Assembly (NCBI RefSeq): GCF_023823685.1 | Contig: NZ_JAMXBF010000001.1 | Coordinates: 248,001-312,000, forward strand | Source of the DNA: Pseudomonas subflava | Lineage (GTDB): Bacteria > Pseudomonadota > Gammaproteobacteria > Pseudomonadales > Pseudomonadaceae | Direction of reading: 5' to 3' | Length of the DNA: 64,000 nucleotides | Part shown: piece after piece, positions 18,041 to 28,435 of the stretch | Layout of the letters: the number at the start of each line of letters is the position of its first letter | Position numbering within the stretch: the stretch's first letter is position 1 | Program-made: the position numbers and the translations under genes | The notes under the pieces: model-generated | Seen by the model: only the letters and a program-made list of their open reading frames with translations | What the model was told of the DNA's origin: nothing | Databases searched by the model: none

Positions 18041-18982
18041 ATGCGCGTTATCCCCCTTGTCGTATTGCTCGGCAGCTGCCTGGCGGTTCCCGCCCAAGCT
18101 GCCGAGAGCTGGCTGCAGCGATTGGCCCAGGCCGATCGCCAGAGCTTTCAAGGCACCTTCATTTATGAGCGCAATGGCAGTTTCTCCACCCATGGTGTCT
18201 GGCACCGGGGTGGTGAGGAGGGCGTGACGGAGCGCCTGTTGCAGCTCGACGGACCGGAGCAGGAAGTGCTCAGGGTCAATGGCAAGCCTCAATGCATGAG
18301 TGGTGTGTTTGCCGAGCAGGCGATCGATGCCAAATGGCCCGCCAGGGAGCTGGACGCCAAGCAGCTCGAACAGCGCTATGACCTTCGCGTCCTCGGGCAT
18401 TCACGTGTCGCGGGGCGTGCTGCCACTGTTCTTGCTTTAATCCCTCGTGATCAACATCGATACGCCTTTGAGCTTCACCTCGATGATGAGACCGCGCTTC
18501 CTCTGAAGTCGCTGCTGATCAGTGAGAAGGGGCAACTGCTCGAGCGTTTCCAGTTTGTGAATTTCGAGCCGGTAGATCAGTTCGCTGCCGCCGATCTGCA
18601 ACCGAGCGATGCCTGCAAATCGGTCAATTTCACTCAACTGGCGGAACTGCCGGCATCCTGGCAGGCCGGCTGGGTGCCGCCAGGCTTCGAGCTGGATCAA
18701 GCCCTGCGCCGCGGAAGTCCTTCGTCTGAAGAACAGGTGGCATGTCTGCTTTATGGCGACGGTCTGGCCCGTTTCACCGTGTTCCTCGAACCGCTGCGCG
18801 GCGATGTTCTCGCCGAAGACGCGCGCAGCCAGCTGGGCCCGACTGCAGTCGTGTCGCGCCGCATGAGTACGGCTGATGGCGACATGATGGTGACCGTGGT
18901 CGGAGAGATCCCTTTGGGTACCGCGGAGCGGGTGGCCCTGTCGATGCAAACGGCTGCGACCGTCGAGAGCACGGCTCAGTGA
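18041..18982 (+). CDS. mucB: MucB (RseB), periplasmic regulator of MucA cleavage
   Basis: A 313-residue exported protein (signal MRVIPLVVLLGSCLAVPAQA) with the two-domain RseB fold: FQGTFIYERNG opens the large LolA-like domain. It shields MucA from the site-1 protease and releases it when lipids accumulate. It starts eight bases after mucA. The next gene is mucD rather than mucC. Confidence 0.96.
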   Translation: MRVIPLVVLLGSCLAVPAQAAESWLQRLAQADRQSFQGTFIYERNGSFSTHGVWHRGGEEGVTERLLQLDGPEQEVLRVNGKPQCMSGVFAEQAIDAKWPARELDAKQLEQRYDLRVLGHSRVAGRAATVLALIPRDQHRYAFELHLDDETALPLKSLLISEKGQLLERFQFVNFEPVDQFAAADLQPSDACKSVNFTQLAELPASWQAGWVPPGFELDQALRRGSPSSEEQVACLLYGDGLARFTVFLEPLRGDVLAEDARSQLGPTAVVSRRMSTADGDMMVTVVGEIPLGTAERVALSMQTAATVESTAQ

Positions 18983-19082
18983 GTCGTGGTTTTGCGTGAG
19001 CCGGCTTTTGGCATGCGTTGCCTCGAGCCGGCTTTGTCGTATCTGAATCAATTCCTTTTCTGAGTGGATGGAGCTGAAGTCG

Positions 19083-20510
19083 ATGCTTAGCCTGAAGTCC
19101 TCGTTGTCCGGTCTGTGCGCATTGCTGCTTCTGGGGCAAATGTCCCTGGCGCGTGCCGAACTGCCCGAGTTCACCGAATTGGTGGAGGAGGCCTCGCCGG
19201 CCGTGGTGAACATCAGTACCCGGCAGAATATGCCGCAACGAAACGTGGCGATTCCGGGAGGGCAGATGCCCGATCTCGAAGGCCTGCCGCCGATGTTTCG
19301 CGAATTTTTCGAACGCAATATTCCCCAGGTTCCTCGCGGTCCGGGCGGGGGTCGCCAGCGCGAGGCGCAATCCCTCGGTTCGGGCTTCATCATCTCGGCC
19401 GACGGCTACGTGCTGACCAACAATCACGTGGTGGCGGACGCCGATGAGATTATCGTGCGCCTGTCGGATCGCAGCGAACTCGAGGCCAAGCTTATCGGTG
19501 CCGACCCGCGTACCGACGTGGCGCTGCTCAAGGTCGAAGGCAAGGATCTGCCGACCGTCAGGCTGGGCAAGTCCCAAGCCCTGAAGGTGGGCGAGTGGGT
19601 GCTGGCCATTGGTTCGCCGTTCGGCTTCGATCATTCGGTGACCGCCGGTATCGTCTCCGCCAAGGGGCGTAGTCTGCCGAACGAGAGCTACGTGCCGTTC
19701 ATTCAGACCGATGTGGCGATCAACCCCGGCAACTCCGGCGGCCCGCTGTTCAACCTGGATGGCGAGGTGGTGGGCATCAATTCGCAGATTTTCACCCGCT
19801 CCGGCGGCTTCATGGGTCTGTCGTTCGCCATTCCGATCGATGTGGCCATGGATGTGGCCAATCAGCTGAAGAACGACGGCAAGGTCAGCCGCGGCTGGCT
19901 GGGTGTGGTGATCCAGGAGGTGAACAAGGATCTGGCCGAATCCTTCGGGCTCGACAAGCCGGCGGGTGCGCTGGTGGCTCAGGTGCTGGACGACGGCCCT
20001 GCGGCCAAGGGCGGCCTGCAGGTGGGTGATGTGATTCTCAGCCTGAACGGCCAGCCGATCGTCATGTCCGCCGATCTGCCTCATCTGGTTGGCGTGCTCA
20101 AGCCGGGCAGCAAGGCCGAACTCGAAGTGGTGCGCGAGGGTGACCGCAAGCGTATCCAGCTGAGCATCGGCGCACTGCCGGAAGAGGAAGAGGGCACTCC
20201 GGTCGTTGGCGATGCCGGCGTTGAGCGCAGCAGCAACCGTCTGGGTGTCTCGGTCGTGGATCTCACTGCCGAGCAGAAGAAGGCCTTCGATCTGCGCGGT
20301 GGTGTGGTGATCAAGGAAATTCAAAACGGCCCCGCGGCGCTGATCGGCCTCCGCCCCGGGGATGTGATTACTCACCTGAACAACCAGGCCATCGATTCAA
20401 CCGATACCTTCACCCAGGTCGCCAAGGACCTGCCGGTCAATCGCTCGGTGTCCATGCGCGTATTGCGTCAAGGTCGGGCCAGCTTCATCACCTTCAAGCT
20501 GGCCGAGTAA
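19083..20510 (+). CDS. mucD: MucD (DegP/HtrA-type periplasmic serine protease)
   Basis: A 475-residue secreted HtrA protease and chaperone that clears misfolded proteins and so restrains the AlgU response. ATG at 19083 was chosen because GGAG lies nine bases upstream and a typical signal peptide follows; an in-frame ATG five codons earlier has no such site. Catalytic triad: His in LTNNHVVAD, Asp in DPRTDVALLK, Ser in NPGNSGGPLF. Two PDZ domains follow (GWLGVVIQEV and GVVIKEIQNG). The 100-base gap after mucB is too short for mucC. Confidence 0.96.
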   Translation: MLSLKSSLSGLCALLLLGQMSLARAELPEFTELVEEASPAVVNISTRQNMPQRNVAIPGGQMPDLEGLPPMFREFFERNIPQVPRGPGGGRQREAQSLGSGFIISADGYVLTNNHVVADADEIIVRLSDRSELEAKLIGADPRTDVALLKVEGKDLPTVRLGKSQALKVGEWVLAIGSPFGFDHSVTAGIVSAKGRSLPNESYVPFIQTDVAINPGNSGGPLFNLDGEVVGINSQIFTRSGGFMGLSFAIPIDVAMDVANQLKNDGKVSRGWLGVVIQEVNKDLAESFGLDKPAGALVAQVLDDGPAAKGGLQVGDVILSLNGQPIVMSADLPHLVGVLKPGSKAELEVVREGDRKRIQLSIGALPEEEEGTPVVGDAGVERSSNRLGVSVVDLTAEQKKAFDLRGGVVIKEIQNGPAALIGLRPGDVITHLNNQAIDSTDTFTQVAKDLPVNRSVSMRVLRQGRASFITFKLAE

Positions 20511-20522
20511 GGCGAGTTGTGG

Positions 20523-20548
20523 AAAGGGCGGCTTCGGCCGCCCTTTTC
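20523..20548 (+). terminator. Rho-independent terminator of the algU-muc operon
   Basis: AAAGGGCGGC - TTCG - GCCGCCCTTTT, a perfect 10-bp stem with a UUCG loop and trailing T run, 12 bases after the mucD stop. Confidence 0.93.
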
Positions 20549-20640
20549 TATGCGCGCGTGGCGGCGGTGTCGCCGATCGGGTAGAATCCCCGGCTATTTT
20601 TCGGTGGGCAGCCTGCCCGCGGCTTTTTGAGTGTTGATCC

Positions 20641-22440
20641 GTGAGTGACCTGAGTCATATCCGCAATTTCTCCATCATCGCCCACATCGACCATGGCAAA
20701 TCGACCCTGGCCGACCGCTTCATCCAGCTCTGTGGCGGCCTGTCCGATCGCGAGATGGAGGCCCAGGTCCTCGACTCCATGGACCTGGAGCGCGAGCGCG
20801 GGATCACCATCAAGGCGCATAGCGTGACCCTGCACTACCCGGCGCAGGACGGTAAGACCTATCAGCTGAACTTCATCGATACCCCCGGCCACGTCGACTT
20901 TACCTATGAAGTCAGCCGTTCGCTGGCCGCCTGCGAGGGTGCGATCCTGGTCGTGGATGCCGGTCAGGGCGTTGAAGCGCAGTCGGTCGCCAACTGCTAC
21001 ACCGCCATCGAGCAGGGCCTCGAGGTCATGCCGGTGCTGAACAAGATGGACCTGCCCCAGGCCGAGCCGGAACGGGTCAAGGAAGAAATCGAGCACATCA
21101 TCGGCATCGACGCCACCGACGCCGTGCCTTGCAGCGCCAAGAGCGGCATGGGCGTGATCGACGTGCTCGAGCGCCTGGTCAAGGTCATTCCGTCGCCGGA
21201 AGGCGAGATCGAGGCGCCCCTACAGGCGCTGATCATCGACTCCTGGTTCGACAACTACTTGGGCGTGGTCTCGCTGGTGCGGGTCAAGCACGGCCGGGTC
21301 AAGAAGGGCGACAAGATTCTGGTCAAGTCGACCGGCAAGATGCACCAGGTGGACAGCGTGGGCGTGTTCACGCCGAAGCACACCGAGACCGTCGATCTCA
21401 AGGCCGGTGAGGTGGGCTTTATCATCGCCGGCATCAAGGACATTCACGGTGCGCCGGTGGGCGACACCCTGACCCTGTCCACCACGCCGGATGTCGGCGT
21501 GCTGCCGGGCTTCAAGCGCGTCAAGCCGCAGGTCTATGCCGGCCTGTTCCCGGTCAGCTCCGACGACTTCGAGGACTTCCGCGAAGCCCTGCAGAAGCTG
21601 ACCCTGAACGACGCCGCCCTGCAGTACGAGCCGGAAAGCTCCGACGCCCTGGGCTTCGGCTTCCGCATCGGTTTCCTAGGCATGCTGCATATGGAGATCA
21701 TCCAGGAGCGCCTCGAGCGCGAGTACGACCTGGACCTGATCACCACGGCGCCGACCGTGGTCTTCGAAGTCGAGATGAAGAACGGCGAGACGCTGTACGT
21801 CGACAACCCGTCCAAGTTGCCCGACCCCGCCGGCATTCTCGATATGCGTGAGCCGATCGTGCGCGCCAACATCCTGGTGCCGCAGGAACATCTGGGCAAC
21901 GTCATCACGCTGTGCATCGAGAAGCGCGGTGTGCAGCGCGACCTGCAGTTCCTCAGCAGTCAGGTTCAGGTTTCCTACGATCTGCCGATGAACGAAGTGG
22001 TGCTGGATTTCTTCGATCGTCTGAAGTCGGTGAGTCGCGGTTACGCCTCGCTGGACTACAGCTTCGATCGTTTCCAGTCGGCCAACCTCGTGCGTCTGGA
22101 CGTGATGATCAATGGTGAGAAAGTCGATGCCCTGGCGCTCATCGTGCATCGTGATCGTGCTCACCAGAAGGGTCGCGTGTTGACCGAGAAGATGAAAGAG
22201 CTGATCCCGCGGCAGATGTTCGACGTGGCGATCCAGGCGGCCATCGGCGGCCAGATCATCGCCCGGACCACGGTCAAGGCGCTGCGCAAGAACGTATTGG
22301 CCAAGTGCTACGGCGGTGACGTCAGCCGTAAGAAGAAACTGCTGGAGAAGCAGAAGGCCGGTAAGAAAAGGATGAAGCAGGTCGGCAGTGTGGAAATCCC
22401 GCAGGAAGCCTTCCTCGCCGTACTCAAGGTGGACAGTTAA
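20641..22440 (+). CDS. lepA: LepA (EF4), translational GTPase
   Basis: A 599-residue EF-G-like GTPase acting on ribosomes during initiation or stalled elongation. G1 (AHIDHGKST), G3 (DTPGHVDF) and G4 (NKMD) are present, with the LepA-specific C-terminal domain at about residues 490-599. GTG start. It begins the lepA-lepB-DUF4845-rnc-era cluster. Confidence 0.97.
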   Translation: MSDLSHIRNFSIIAHIDHGKSTLADRFIQLCGGLSDREMEAQVLDSMDLERERGITIKAHSVTLHYPAQDGKTYQLNFIDTPGHVDFTYEVSRSLAACEGAILVVDAGQGVEAQSVANCYTAIEQGLEVMPVLNKMDLPQAEPERVKEEIEHIIGIDATDAVPCSAKSGMGVIDVLERLVKVIPSPEGEIEAPLQALIIDSWFDNYLGVVSLVRVKHGRVKKGDKILVKSTGKMHQVDSVGVFTPKHTETVDLKAGEVGFIIAGIKDIHGAPVGDTLTLSTTPDVGVLPGFKRVKPQVYAGLFPVSSDDFEDFREALQKLTLNDAALQYEPESSDALGFGFRIGFLGMLHMEIIQERLEREYDLDLITTAPTVVFEVEMKNGETLYVDNPSKLPDPAGILDMREPIVRANILVPQEHLGNVITLCIEKRGVQRDLQFLSSQVQVSYDLPMNEVVLDFFDRLKSVSRGYASLDYSFDRFQSANLVRLDVMINGEKVDALALIVHRDRAHQKGRVLTEKMKELIPRQMFDVAIQAAIGGQIIARTTVKALRKNVLAKCYGGDVSRKKKLLEKQKAGKKRMKQVGSVEIPQEAFLAVLKVDS

Positions 22441-22445
22441 TCCCC

Positions 22446-23297
22446 ATGTCGTTCAACTTCCCGCTGATTCTGGTCATCGCCGTCGCCATTTGCGGCGCCC
22501 TGGCTCTGCTCGATCTCATGGTGCTGGCCCCGCGTCGGCGTGCTGCCATCGCTGCTTACGAGGGCCGTGTCGGCGAGCCCGACGAGCAGATTCTCCAGCG
22601 CCTGAACAAGGAGCCGCTGCTGGTTGAGTACGGCAAGTCGTTCTTTCCGGTGCTGGCCATCGTGCTGGTGCTGCGCTCATTCCTGCTGGAGCCGTTCCAG
22701 ATTCCTTCCGGCTCGATGAAGCCGACCCTGGAAGTCGGCGATTTCATCTTGGTCAACAAGTTCGCCTACGGCATCCGCTTGCCGGTGATCGACACCAAGA
22801 TCGTCGAAGTGGGCAACCCGCAGCGCGGCGATGTGATGGTGTTCCGCTACCCCAGCAATCCGAGCATCAACTACATCAAGCGCGTGGTGGGTCTGCCGGG
22901 AGACAAGATCGGCTATACCGTCGACAAGCGTCTGCTGGTGAATGGCAAGCCTGTCGCCGAAGAATTCCTCGGCGAGGAGCCGGGCTCCCTGGGGCGCACC
23001 CTGGAATATCGGGAGAAGCTGGGCGAGGCCGAGCACATGATCCGCAAGCAGCTGCACCGCAATGTGCGGCCCGGTGATGAGTGGGTGGTACCGCAGGGCC
23101 ACTACTTCATGATGGGTGACAACCGCGACGATTCGAATGACAGCCGCTACTGGCAGGACGCGGCCATCCCTCAGGAGCTCTGGGGCATGGTTCCCGACCA
23201 GAATATCGTCGGCAAGGCGTTCGCCGTATGGATGAGCTGGCCGGATCCCAAGCTGCGCAGCTTGCCCAACTTCTCCCGGGTCGGCCTGATTCGCTGA
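22446..23297 (+). CDS. lepB: LepB, signal peptidase I
   Basis: A 283-residue inner membrane protease that removes Sec and Tat signal peptides. Two N-terminal membrane spans (about 5-24 and 63-80), catalytic Ser in PSGSMKPTL, catalytic Lys in YIKRVVGLPGD, and the conserved GDNRDDSNDSRYW box. It starts five bases after lepA. Confidence 0.97.
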   Translation: MSFNFPLILVIAVAICGALALLDLMVLAPRRRAAIAAYEGRVGEPDEQILQRLNKEPLLVEYGKSFFPVLAIVLVLRSFLLEPFQIPSGSMKPTLEVGDFILVNKFAYGIRLPVIDTKIVEVGNPQRGDVMVFRYPSNPSINYIKRVVGLPGDKIGYTVDKRLLVNGKPVAEEFLGEEPGSLGRTLEYREKLGEAEHMIRKQLHRNVRPGDEWVVPQGHYFMMGDNRDDSNDSRYWQDAAIPQELWGMVPDQNIVGKAFAVWMSWPDPKLRSLPNFSRVGLIR

Positions 23298-23389
23298 CTC
23301 GCCGAAACTGCGAGGCGCTGTTCAACGGAACCGCGCCTGCTTATATATAGTCACGGGCTTCAAAATAACTCTCAGAATCGGAGTCGATC

Positions 23390-23767
23390 ATGACGTTTGC
23401 GCGTTCGCAGAAGGGGATGTCGCTGCTGGGCTGGGTGGTAGTGCTGACAATAGTGGCATTTTTTGCCAGCACCGCATTCAAAATGCTCCCGCATTACATG
23501 GACTTTTGGTCCTTAGAGAAAGCCATTGAGTCAGTAGAGAATGATCGTGCGCTGGGCGTCGTCACGGTGGCTGATTTTTATAATCACGTCGAGAAATCTA
23601 TGCAGATCAACGGTGTTCGCGAGCTGGACTCAAAGGAAATACTTGATATCAATCTTGAAGGCGAGGATTTCCTGGTTCACTTGCAATATGAGAAGCGAGA
23701 GCCGCTTATCGAGAACCTCGATCTCGTCGCCAAATTCGATAAAGAATTCCGAATCAGATCCCAGTGA
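23390..23767 (+). CDS. DUF4845 membrane protein with pilin-like N-terminus
   Basis: A 125-residue protein of a family conserved between lepB and rnc in pseudomonads. The N-terminus [20 protein letters not shown] resembles a type IV prepilin (Gly then a hydrophobic helix) but lacks the Glu at +5 of true pilins. The rest is a small soluble domain. It overlaps the start of rnc by 4 bases. Function unknown. The DNA here is visibly less GC-rich than its neighbours. Confidence 0.85.
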   Translation: MTFARSQKGMSLLGWVVVLTIVAFFASTAFKMLPHYMDFWSLEKAIESVENDRALGVVTVADFYNHVEKSMQINGVRELDSKEILDINLEGEDFLVHLQYEKREPLIENLDLVAKFDKEFRIRSQ

Positions 23768-24453
23768 GCCAATCTTTAGCCCGCCTCGAGCGCAAGCTCG
23801 GACATACCTTCCAGAACCAGGAGCTGATGCTCCTGGCGCTGACCCACCGCAGCTTCGCCGGGCGCAACAACGAGCGCCTGGAATTTCTCGGCGATGCCAT
23901 CCTCAATTTCGTGGCAGGCGAAGCGCTGTACGAGCGCTTCCCACAGGCCCGCGAGGGTCAGCTGTCGCGCCTGCGTGCGCGGCTGGTCAAGGGCGAGACC
24001 CTGGCGGTGCTGGCTCGTGGTTTCGAGTTAGGCGAATACCTGCGCCTGGGCTCGGGCGAGCTGAAGAGCGGCGGCTTTCGCCGTGAATCGATCCTCGCCG
24101 ATGCGCTCGAGGCGTTGATCGGCGCCATCTACCTGGATGCCGGCATGGACGTGGCGCGAGCCCGGGTGCTGGACTGGCTGGCCGGCGAACTGGACAGCCT
24201 GACCCTGGTGGACACCAACAAAGACCCGAAGACCCGCCTGCAGGAGTTCCTCCAGTCGCGTGCCGCGGAGCTGCCGCGCTACGAGGTAGTGGATATCCAG
24301 GGCGAGCCGCATTGCCGGACCTTCTTCGTGCAGTGCGAGGTCGCGCTGCTCACCGACAAGACCCAGGGGCAGGGCGCCAGCCGGCGCATCGCCGAACAGG
24401 TGGCCGCTGCGGCCGCGCTGGTTGCCCTGGGCGTGGAGAACAGCCATGACTGA
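23764..24453 (+). CDS. rnc: Ribonuclease III
   Basis: A 229-residue double-strand-specific endoribonuclease that processes rRNA precursors and structured mRNAs. Signature [13 protein letters not shown] (residues ~38-50), the second metal-binding block [15 protein letters not shown], and a C-terminal dsRNA-binding domain ([10 protein letters not shown] ... [16 protein letters not shown]). GTG start overlapping the DUF4845 stop. era begins inside its last codons. Confidence 0.97.
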   Translation: MSQSLARLERKLGHTFQNQELMLLALTHRSFAGRNNERLEFLGDAILNFVAGEALYERFPQAREGQLSRLRARLVKGETLAVLARGFELGEYLRLGSGELKSGGFRRESILADALEALIGAIYLDAGMDVARARVLDWLAGELDSLTLVDTNKDPKTRLQEFLQSRAAELPRYEVVDIQGEPHCRTFFVQCEVALLTDKTQGQGASRRIAEQVAAAAALVALGVENSHD

Positions 24454-25348
24454 TGCACCCGTGACCCGTTGTGGCTACGTCGCCATCGTCGGTCGCCCCA
24501 ATGTGGGCAAATCGACCCTGCTCAACCATATCCTCGGGCAGAAGCTGGCGATCACCTCGCGCAAGCCGCAGACTACTCGCCACAACATGCTCGGCATCAA
24601 GACCGAGGGCGAAGTGCAGGCCGTGTACGTCGATACTCCCGGCCTGCACAAGCACAACGACAAGGCGCTCAACCGCTATATGAATCGCAGTGCGTCCACC
24701 GCCCTGAAGGACGTCGACGTGGTGGTATTCGTGGTCGACCGTACCCGCTGGACCGACGAGGACCAGATGGTGCTGGAGAAGGTCCAGCACGTGAAGTGCC
24801 CGATTCTGCTGGCGGTGAACAAGGCAGACCGCCTCGAGGACAAGAGCGAGCTGCTGCCCCATCTGGAGTGGCTGGCCACCCAATTGCCGCAGGCGGAAGT
24901 GGTGCCGATCTCCGCGTTGCACGGACAGAACCTCGACACCCTGGAGCGCCTGGTCGGCGAGCATTTGCCGGAATCCGAGCACTTCTACCCGGAAGACCAG
25001 ATCACCGACCGCTCCAGCCGCTTCCTCGCCGCCGAGCTGATCCGCGAGAAGATCATGCGCCAGCTGGGCGCCGAGCTGCCGTACCAGATCACCGTGGAAA
25101 TCGAGGAGTTCAAGCAGGAGGGTCGCATCCTGCACATCCACGGCCTGATCCTGGTGGAGCGCGACGGGCAGAAGAAGATCATCATCGGCGACAAGGGCGA
25201 GCGCATCAAACGCATCGGCCAGGACGCGCGCAAGGACATGGAAACCATGTTCGATTCCAAGGTGATGCTCAACCTCTGGGTCAAGGTAAAGGGCGGCTGG
25301 TCGGACGATGAGCGCGCGCTACGCTCGCTGGGCTACACCGACTTCTGA
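24446..25348 (+). CDS. era: Era, GTPase for 16S rRNA/30S maturation
   Basis: A 300-residue essential GTPase: G1 [10 protein letters not shown]3 DTPGLH, G4 NKAD, then a C-terminal KH domain ([16 protein letters not shown]) that binds the 3' end of 16S rRNA. ATG chosen at 24446 ([16 protein letters not shown]); it overlaps rnc by 8 bases. The longer in-frame version starting inside rnc is unlikely. Confidence 0.97.
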   Translation: MTDAPVTRCGYVAIVGRPNVGKSTLLNHILGQKLAITSRKPQTTRHNMLGIKTEGEVQAVYVDTPGLHKHNDKALNRYMNRSASTALKDVDVVVFVVDRTRWTDEDQMVLEKVQHVKCPILLAVNKADRLEDKSELLPHLEWLATQLPQAEVVPISALHGQNLDTLERLVGEHLPESEHFYPEDQITDRSSRFLAAELIREKIMRQLGAELPYQITVEIEEFKQEGRILHIHGLILVERDGQKKIIIGDKGERIKRIGQDARKDMETMFDSKVMLNLWVKVKGGWSDDERALRSLGYTDF

Positions 25349-25502
25349 GATCCCGCTCATGGTCCGTTGCGCGTCGGCCAAGTCTTGGAAACAAGCCCGC
25401 ACGGGGCGTCTCATAATGCTTGTTACCGCGCGTACCTTGCGTTTTCTCGCGCGCTTCCTGCCAGCCAGGCCTCGGTTCGCGAGCCGCGACAGGATCTGAC
25501 CC

Positions 25503-26201
25503 ATGCTCTCCGGCGCGCTTCCGGCCTTCGTGCTGCACAGTCGGCCCTACAAGGAAACCAGCGCGCTGGTCGATTTCCTCACGCCCGAAGGCCGTCTGCG
25601 CGCGGTGCTGCGTGGCGCCCGCGGCAAGGCCGGCAGCCTGGCGCGACCGTTCGCGCCGCTGGAGCTGGAGTTGCGCGGGCGGGGTGAGCTGAAGAATGTC
25701 GGCCGCCTCGAAGCCAGTGGCATTGCGCACTGGCTGCAGGGGCAGACGCTCTACAGCGGCATGTACCTCAATGAGCTCCTCCTGCGTCTGCTGCCCGCCG
25801 AAGACCCGCATCCCGCACTGTTCGAACATTACGCCCTGACGCTCCAGGCCCTGGCCGCCAACCCGCCGCTGGAACCGCTGCTGCGCGCCTTCGAATGGCG
25901 CCTGCTGGACGAGCTGGGCTATGGTTTCGCCCTGGATATCGATATCGCCGGCCAGCCCATCACCGCCGACGGCCTCTACCGTTTGCAGCCGGACGCCGGC
26001 CTGGAGCTGGTGGGGCAGCTGCAGCCCGGCCTGTTCCAAGGAGTCGATCTGCTGGCCATGGCCGAGGCCGACTGGTCCGCCCCCGGCGCTCTGGCCGCCG
26101 CCAAGCGCCTGATGCGCCAGGCCCTGGCACCTCATCTGGGCGGTCGACCGCTGGTCAGCCGCGAACTCTTCATGACCCTCAAGGAACCTGCCCGTGACTG
26201 A
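25503..26201 (+). CDS. recO: RecO, recombination mediator
   Basis: A 232-residue DNA repair protein that loads RecA with RecR: N-terminal OB fold ([20 protein letters not shown]) and helical C-domain. The zinc-binding cysteines seen in some RecO proteins are absent. A 154-base gap separates it from era. It overlaps pdxJ by 8 bases. Confidence 0.95.
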   Translation: MLSGALPAFVLHSRPYKETSALVDFLTPEGRLRAVLRGARGKAGSLARPFAPLELELRGRGELKNVGRLEASGIAHWLQGQTLYSGMYLNELLLRLLPAEDPHPALFEHYALTLQALAANPPLEPLLRAFEWRLLDELGYGFALDIDIAGQPITADGLYRLQPDAGLELVGQLQPGLFQGVDLLAMAEADWSAPGALAAAKRLMRQALAPHLGGRPLVSRELFMTLKEPARD

Positions 26202-26940
26202 AGCTAACCGCATTCTGCTCGGCGTCAACATCGACCACGTTGCCACCCTGCGTCAGGCCCGCGGCACCCGCTACCCGGACCCGGTCAAGGCCGCCCTGGA
26301 TGCCGAGGAGGCCGGTGCCGACGGCATTACCGTGCACCTGCGCGAGGACCGCCGGCACATCCAGGAGCGCGACGTGCGCCTGCTCAAGGAGGTGCTGCAG
26401 ACGCGCATGAACTTCGAGATGGGCGTCACCGACTTCATGCTCGACTTCGCCGAGCAGATCCGCCCGGAGCATATCTGCCTGGTGCCCGAGACCCGTCAGG
26501 AGCTGACCACCGAGGGTGGCCTCGACGTGGCCGGCCAGGAGGAGCGGATCAGGGCAGCGGTACAGCGCCTGGCCAAGCTGGGCTGCGAGGTATCACTGTT
26601 CATCGACGCCGAGGAGCGGCAGATCGAGGCAGCCCGGCGCATCGGCGCGCCGGCCATCGAACTGCACACCGGCCGCTATGCCGACGCCCATACGCCGGAA
26701 GAGGCCGTCCGCGAACTGGCGCGCATCCGCGACGGTGTCGCTTGCGGTCTGGCCTATGGCCTGATCGTCAATGCCGGTCATGGCCTGCACTACCACAACG
26801 TCGAGCCGGTGGCGGCGATTGCCGGTGTGCACGAGCTGAACATCGGCCACGCTATCGTCGCCCATGCCCTGTTCGTTGGCTTCAAGGGCGCGGTCGCGGA
26901 GATGAAGCAGCTGATCGTCGCCGCCGCCAATCGCGGCTGA
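26194..26940 (+). CDS. pdxJ: PdxJ, pyridoxine 5'-phosphate synthase
   Basis: A 248-residue TIM-barrel enzyme making pyridoxine phosphate from 3-amino-2-oxopropyl phosphate and deoxyxylulose phosphate. N-terminal [18 protein letters not shown] and [12 protein letters not shown] are diagnostic. GTG start inside recO, as in other gammaproteobacteria. Confidence 0.97.
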   Translation: MTEANRILLGVNIDHVATLRQARGTRYPDPVKAALDAEEAGADGITVHLREDRRHIQERDVRLLKEVLQTRMNFEMGVTDFMLDFAEQIRPEHICLVPETRQELTTEGGLDVAGQEERIRAAVQRLAKLGCEVSLFIDAEERQIEAARRIGAPAIELHTGRYADAHTPEEAVRELARIRDGVACGLAYGLIVNAGHGLHYHNVEPVAAIAGVHELNIGHAIVAHALFVGFKGAVAEMKQLIVAAANRG

Positions 26941-26942
26941 GT

Positions 26943-27704
26943 CTAATCGATGCCCAATGCATGTTCGCGGTGGGCGTCGACTATTCGCCGATAATCGCCG
27001 CTGTCCCGCAGGCGACGCAGTGCGTCGTTGAACTCGTCGATCAACTGCTGGCCGCCGGCACGATTGCGCGGTACCAGCAGGTGCAGCGTGTTGCTGTCGA
27101 CCCGGCCACGAGAGGCGATGACCCGTGACGCATCGATGCCCGAGCGGCGGAGGGCGCGTTCACCGAGCAGACTGTCGGCGACGAAGAAGTCATCGCGGCC
27201 GAGGTCGATCAGCCGGGCGCAGGCCGTCAGATCCGGAGGCTCGTGCAACCCGATGCGTCCATCCGCCAGCAGCGCGGCGAAGCGTGGCGGTGGCTGCCAG
27301 CCCAGCGGCAGGCACATGCGCTTGCCGGAGAGCCGCTCCGGTGCGTCCGGCTCCAGCGCGTCGCCGGTGCGGCTGAACAGGCGCTGGCTGGTCTCGTAGA
27401 GTGGCGCCGAGAACAGGTAATCGGCCTCGCGCTCGTCGGTGGGTAGGTAGGGGTAGGTGGCGTCGAAGCTTCCCTTGAGCGCGGCACGGTAGCCGCGTTT
27501 CCAGGGCAGCCAGGTCAGGCTCGACTGGTGGCCCGCTTCTTTCAAAACACGCAGAACCAGCTCGGTCAGCATGCCGCCTTCGGGCAGGGCGCGACCGGTG
27601 TAGGGGGCATATTCGTCGCCGGTCACCAGTCGGACCGGCGCGGCGTGTGCCAGGCCGCCGATGAGCAGGCCGACGGCCAGGGGCAGGAGCGGACGAATCC
27701 TCAT
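26943..27704 (-). CDS. Orphan periplasmic binding protein, SBP_bac_3 family (2 of 4)
   Basis: A 253-residue exported protein (signal MRIRPLLPLAVGLLIGGLAH, cleavage near AHA-AP). The mature start VRLVTGDEYAPYTGRALPEG is close to that of the orphan binding protein at 11.3 kb, so the two are probable paralogues. No transporter genes nearby. It faces pdxJ with a two-base gap between stops. Ligand unknown. Confidence 0.85.
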   Translation of the reverse strand: MRIRPLLPLAVGLLIGGLAHAAPVRLVTGDEYAPYTGRALPEGGMLTELVLRVLKEAGHQSSLTWLPWKRGYRAALKGSFDATYPYLPTDEREADYLFSAPLYETSQRLFSRTGDALEPDAPERLSGKRMCLPLGWQPPPRFAALLADGRIGLHEPPDLTACARLIDLGRDDFFVADSLLGERALRRSGIDASRVIASRGRVDSNTLHLLVPRNRAGGQQLIDEFNDALRRLRDSGDYRRIVDAHREHALGID

Positions 27705-27800
27705 GGAGGGGAAGGACCTTGACCGGAAAAGCGCAACGGTAGTGCGCTCAGTCTAGCCCAGCAAGACGGGGCGAGCGTCCATGCTCGTTCCCGTTTCGCC

Positions 27801-28358
27801 TCACATCATGCGGCGGAAACGGTTCCATTGATGCTGCAGGCCGAGGGCCCACTCGGGGCTCGCTGCGCCGGTACCGGCCTGCTCCAGTCGCGGGTGGTGA
27901 GCCACCACCTGGCTGAGGATGGGTTCCTGGGCCTGGCTGACATCGACGAAGAACAGGTGCTTGCCCTCGCGCAGGCGCTCGGCGAAGCGGCGGAACGTGT
28001 CGCTGGGCTGCTGCGCGCCGAACAGGCTGCCCTCCCAGATGCTGAAGCCGATCAGCACCACCGCAAGAAACACGAAAGGAATCCAGCCAGCCGGCGTCGC
28101 CGCCCAATCGTTCAGCCAGGCCAGCAGCAGGACCAGTACCGCCAGGGCAAGGCCGATGAGGCTTCCGATCGATCCTGAATGCACCAGGTCGCGCTTGAGA
28201 ATCGAGGGTACCTGGTGCAAGTGTCGGTGGCGCTCCACCTCGGCGTCCCGCTCGCTGAGCACATGGATCTGCTCGGTATGGATGCCCCTGGCCTCCAGCT
28301 CGTCTTCCAGCCGTTCGAGTTCGTCCAGGTTGTCGCTGATGTAGTAATGCCGGTTCAT
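27801..28358 (-). CDS. Membrane protein with two central spans, 185 aa
   Basis: Soluble N-terminal domain (MNRHYYISDNLDELERLEDE, with a ferredoxin-like alternating pattern), two closely spaced membrane segments near residues 65-82 and 89-107, and a soluble C-terminal tail. The arrangement resembles proteins described as having a DUF1269/general-stress-protein-like region, but I cannot assign it. AGGTATGCC around the start provides only a weak ribosome binding site. Confidence 0.75.
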   Translation of the reverse strand: MNRHYYISDNLDELERLEDELEARGIHTEQIHVLSERDAEVERHRHLHQVPSILKRDLVHSGSIGSLIGLALAVLVLLLAWLNDWAATPAGWIPFVFLAVVLIGFSIWEGSLFGAQQPSDTFRRFAERLREGKHLFFVDVSQAQEPILSQVVAHHPRLEQAGTGAASPEWALGLQHQWNRFRRMM

Positions 28359-28435
28359 GGCATACCTCCCATCTTCTGCGCGCCGGTTCCCCGAGCCGGG
28401 CGGATCAGGCCGACGTTGACCTGGTTATATTTTAA

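Noticed and set aside
25349..25502. Possible small gene between era and recO
   Set aside because: The 63-codon plus frame has no ribosome binding site and an Arg/Ala-rich translation; the interval is better seen as a recO leader.
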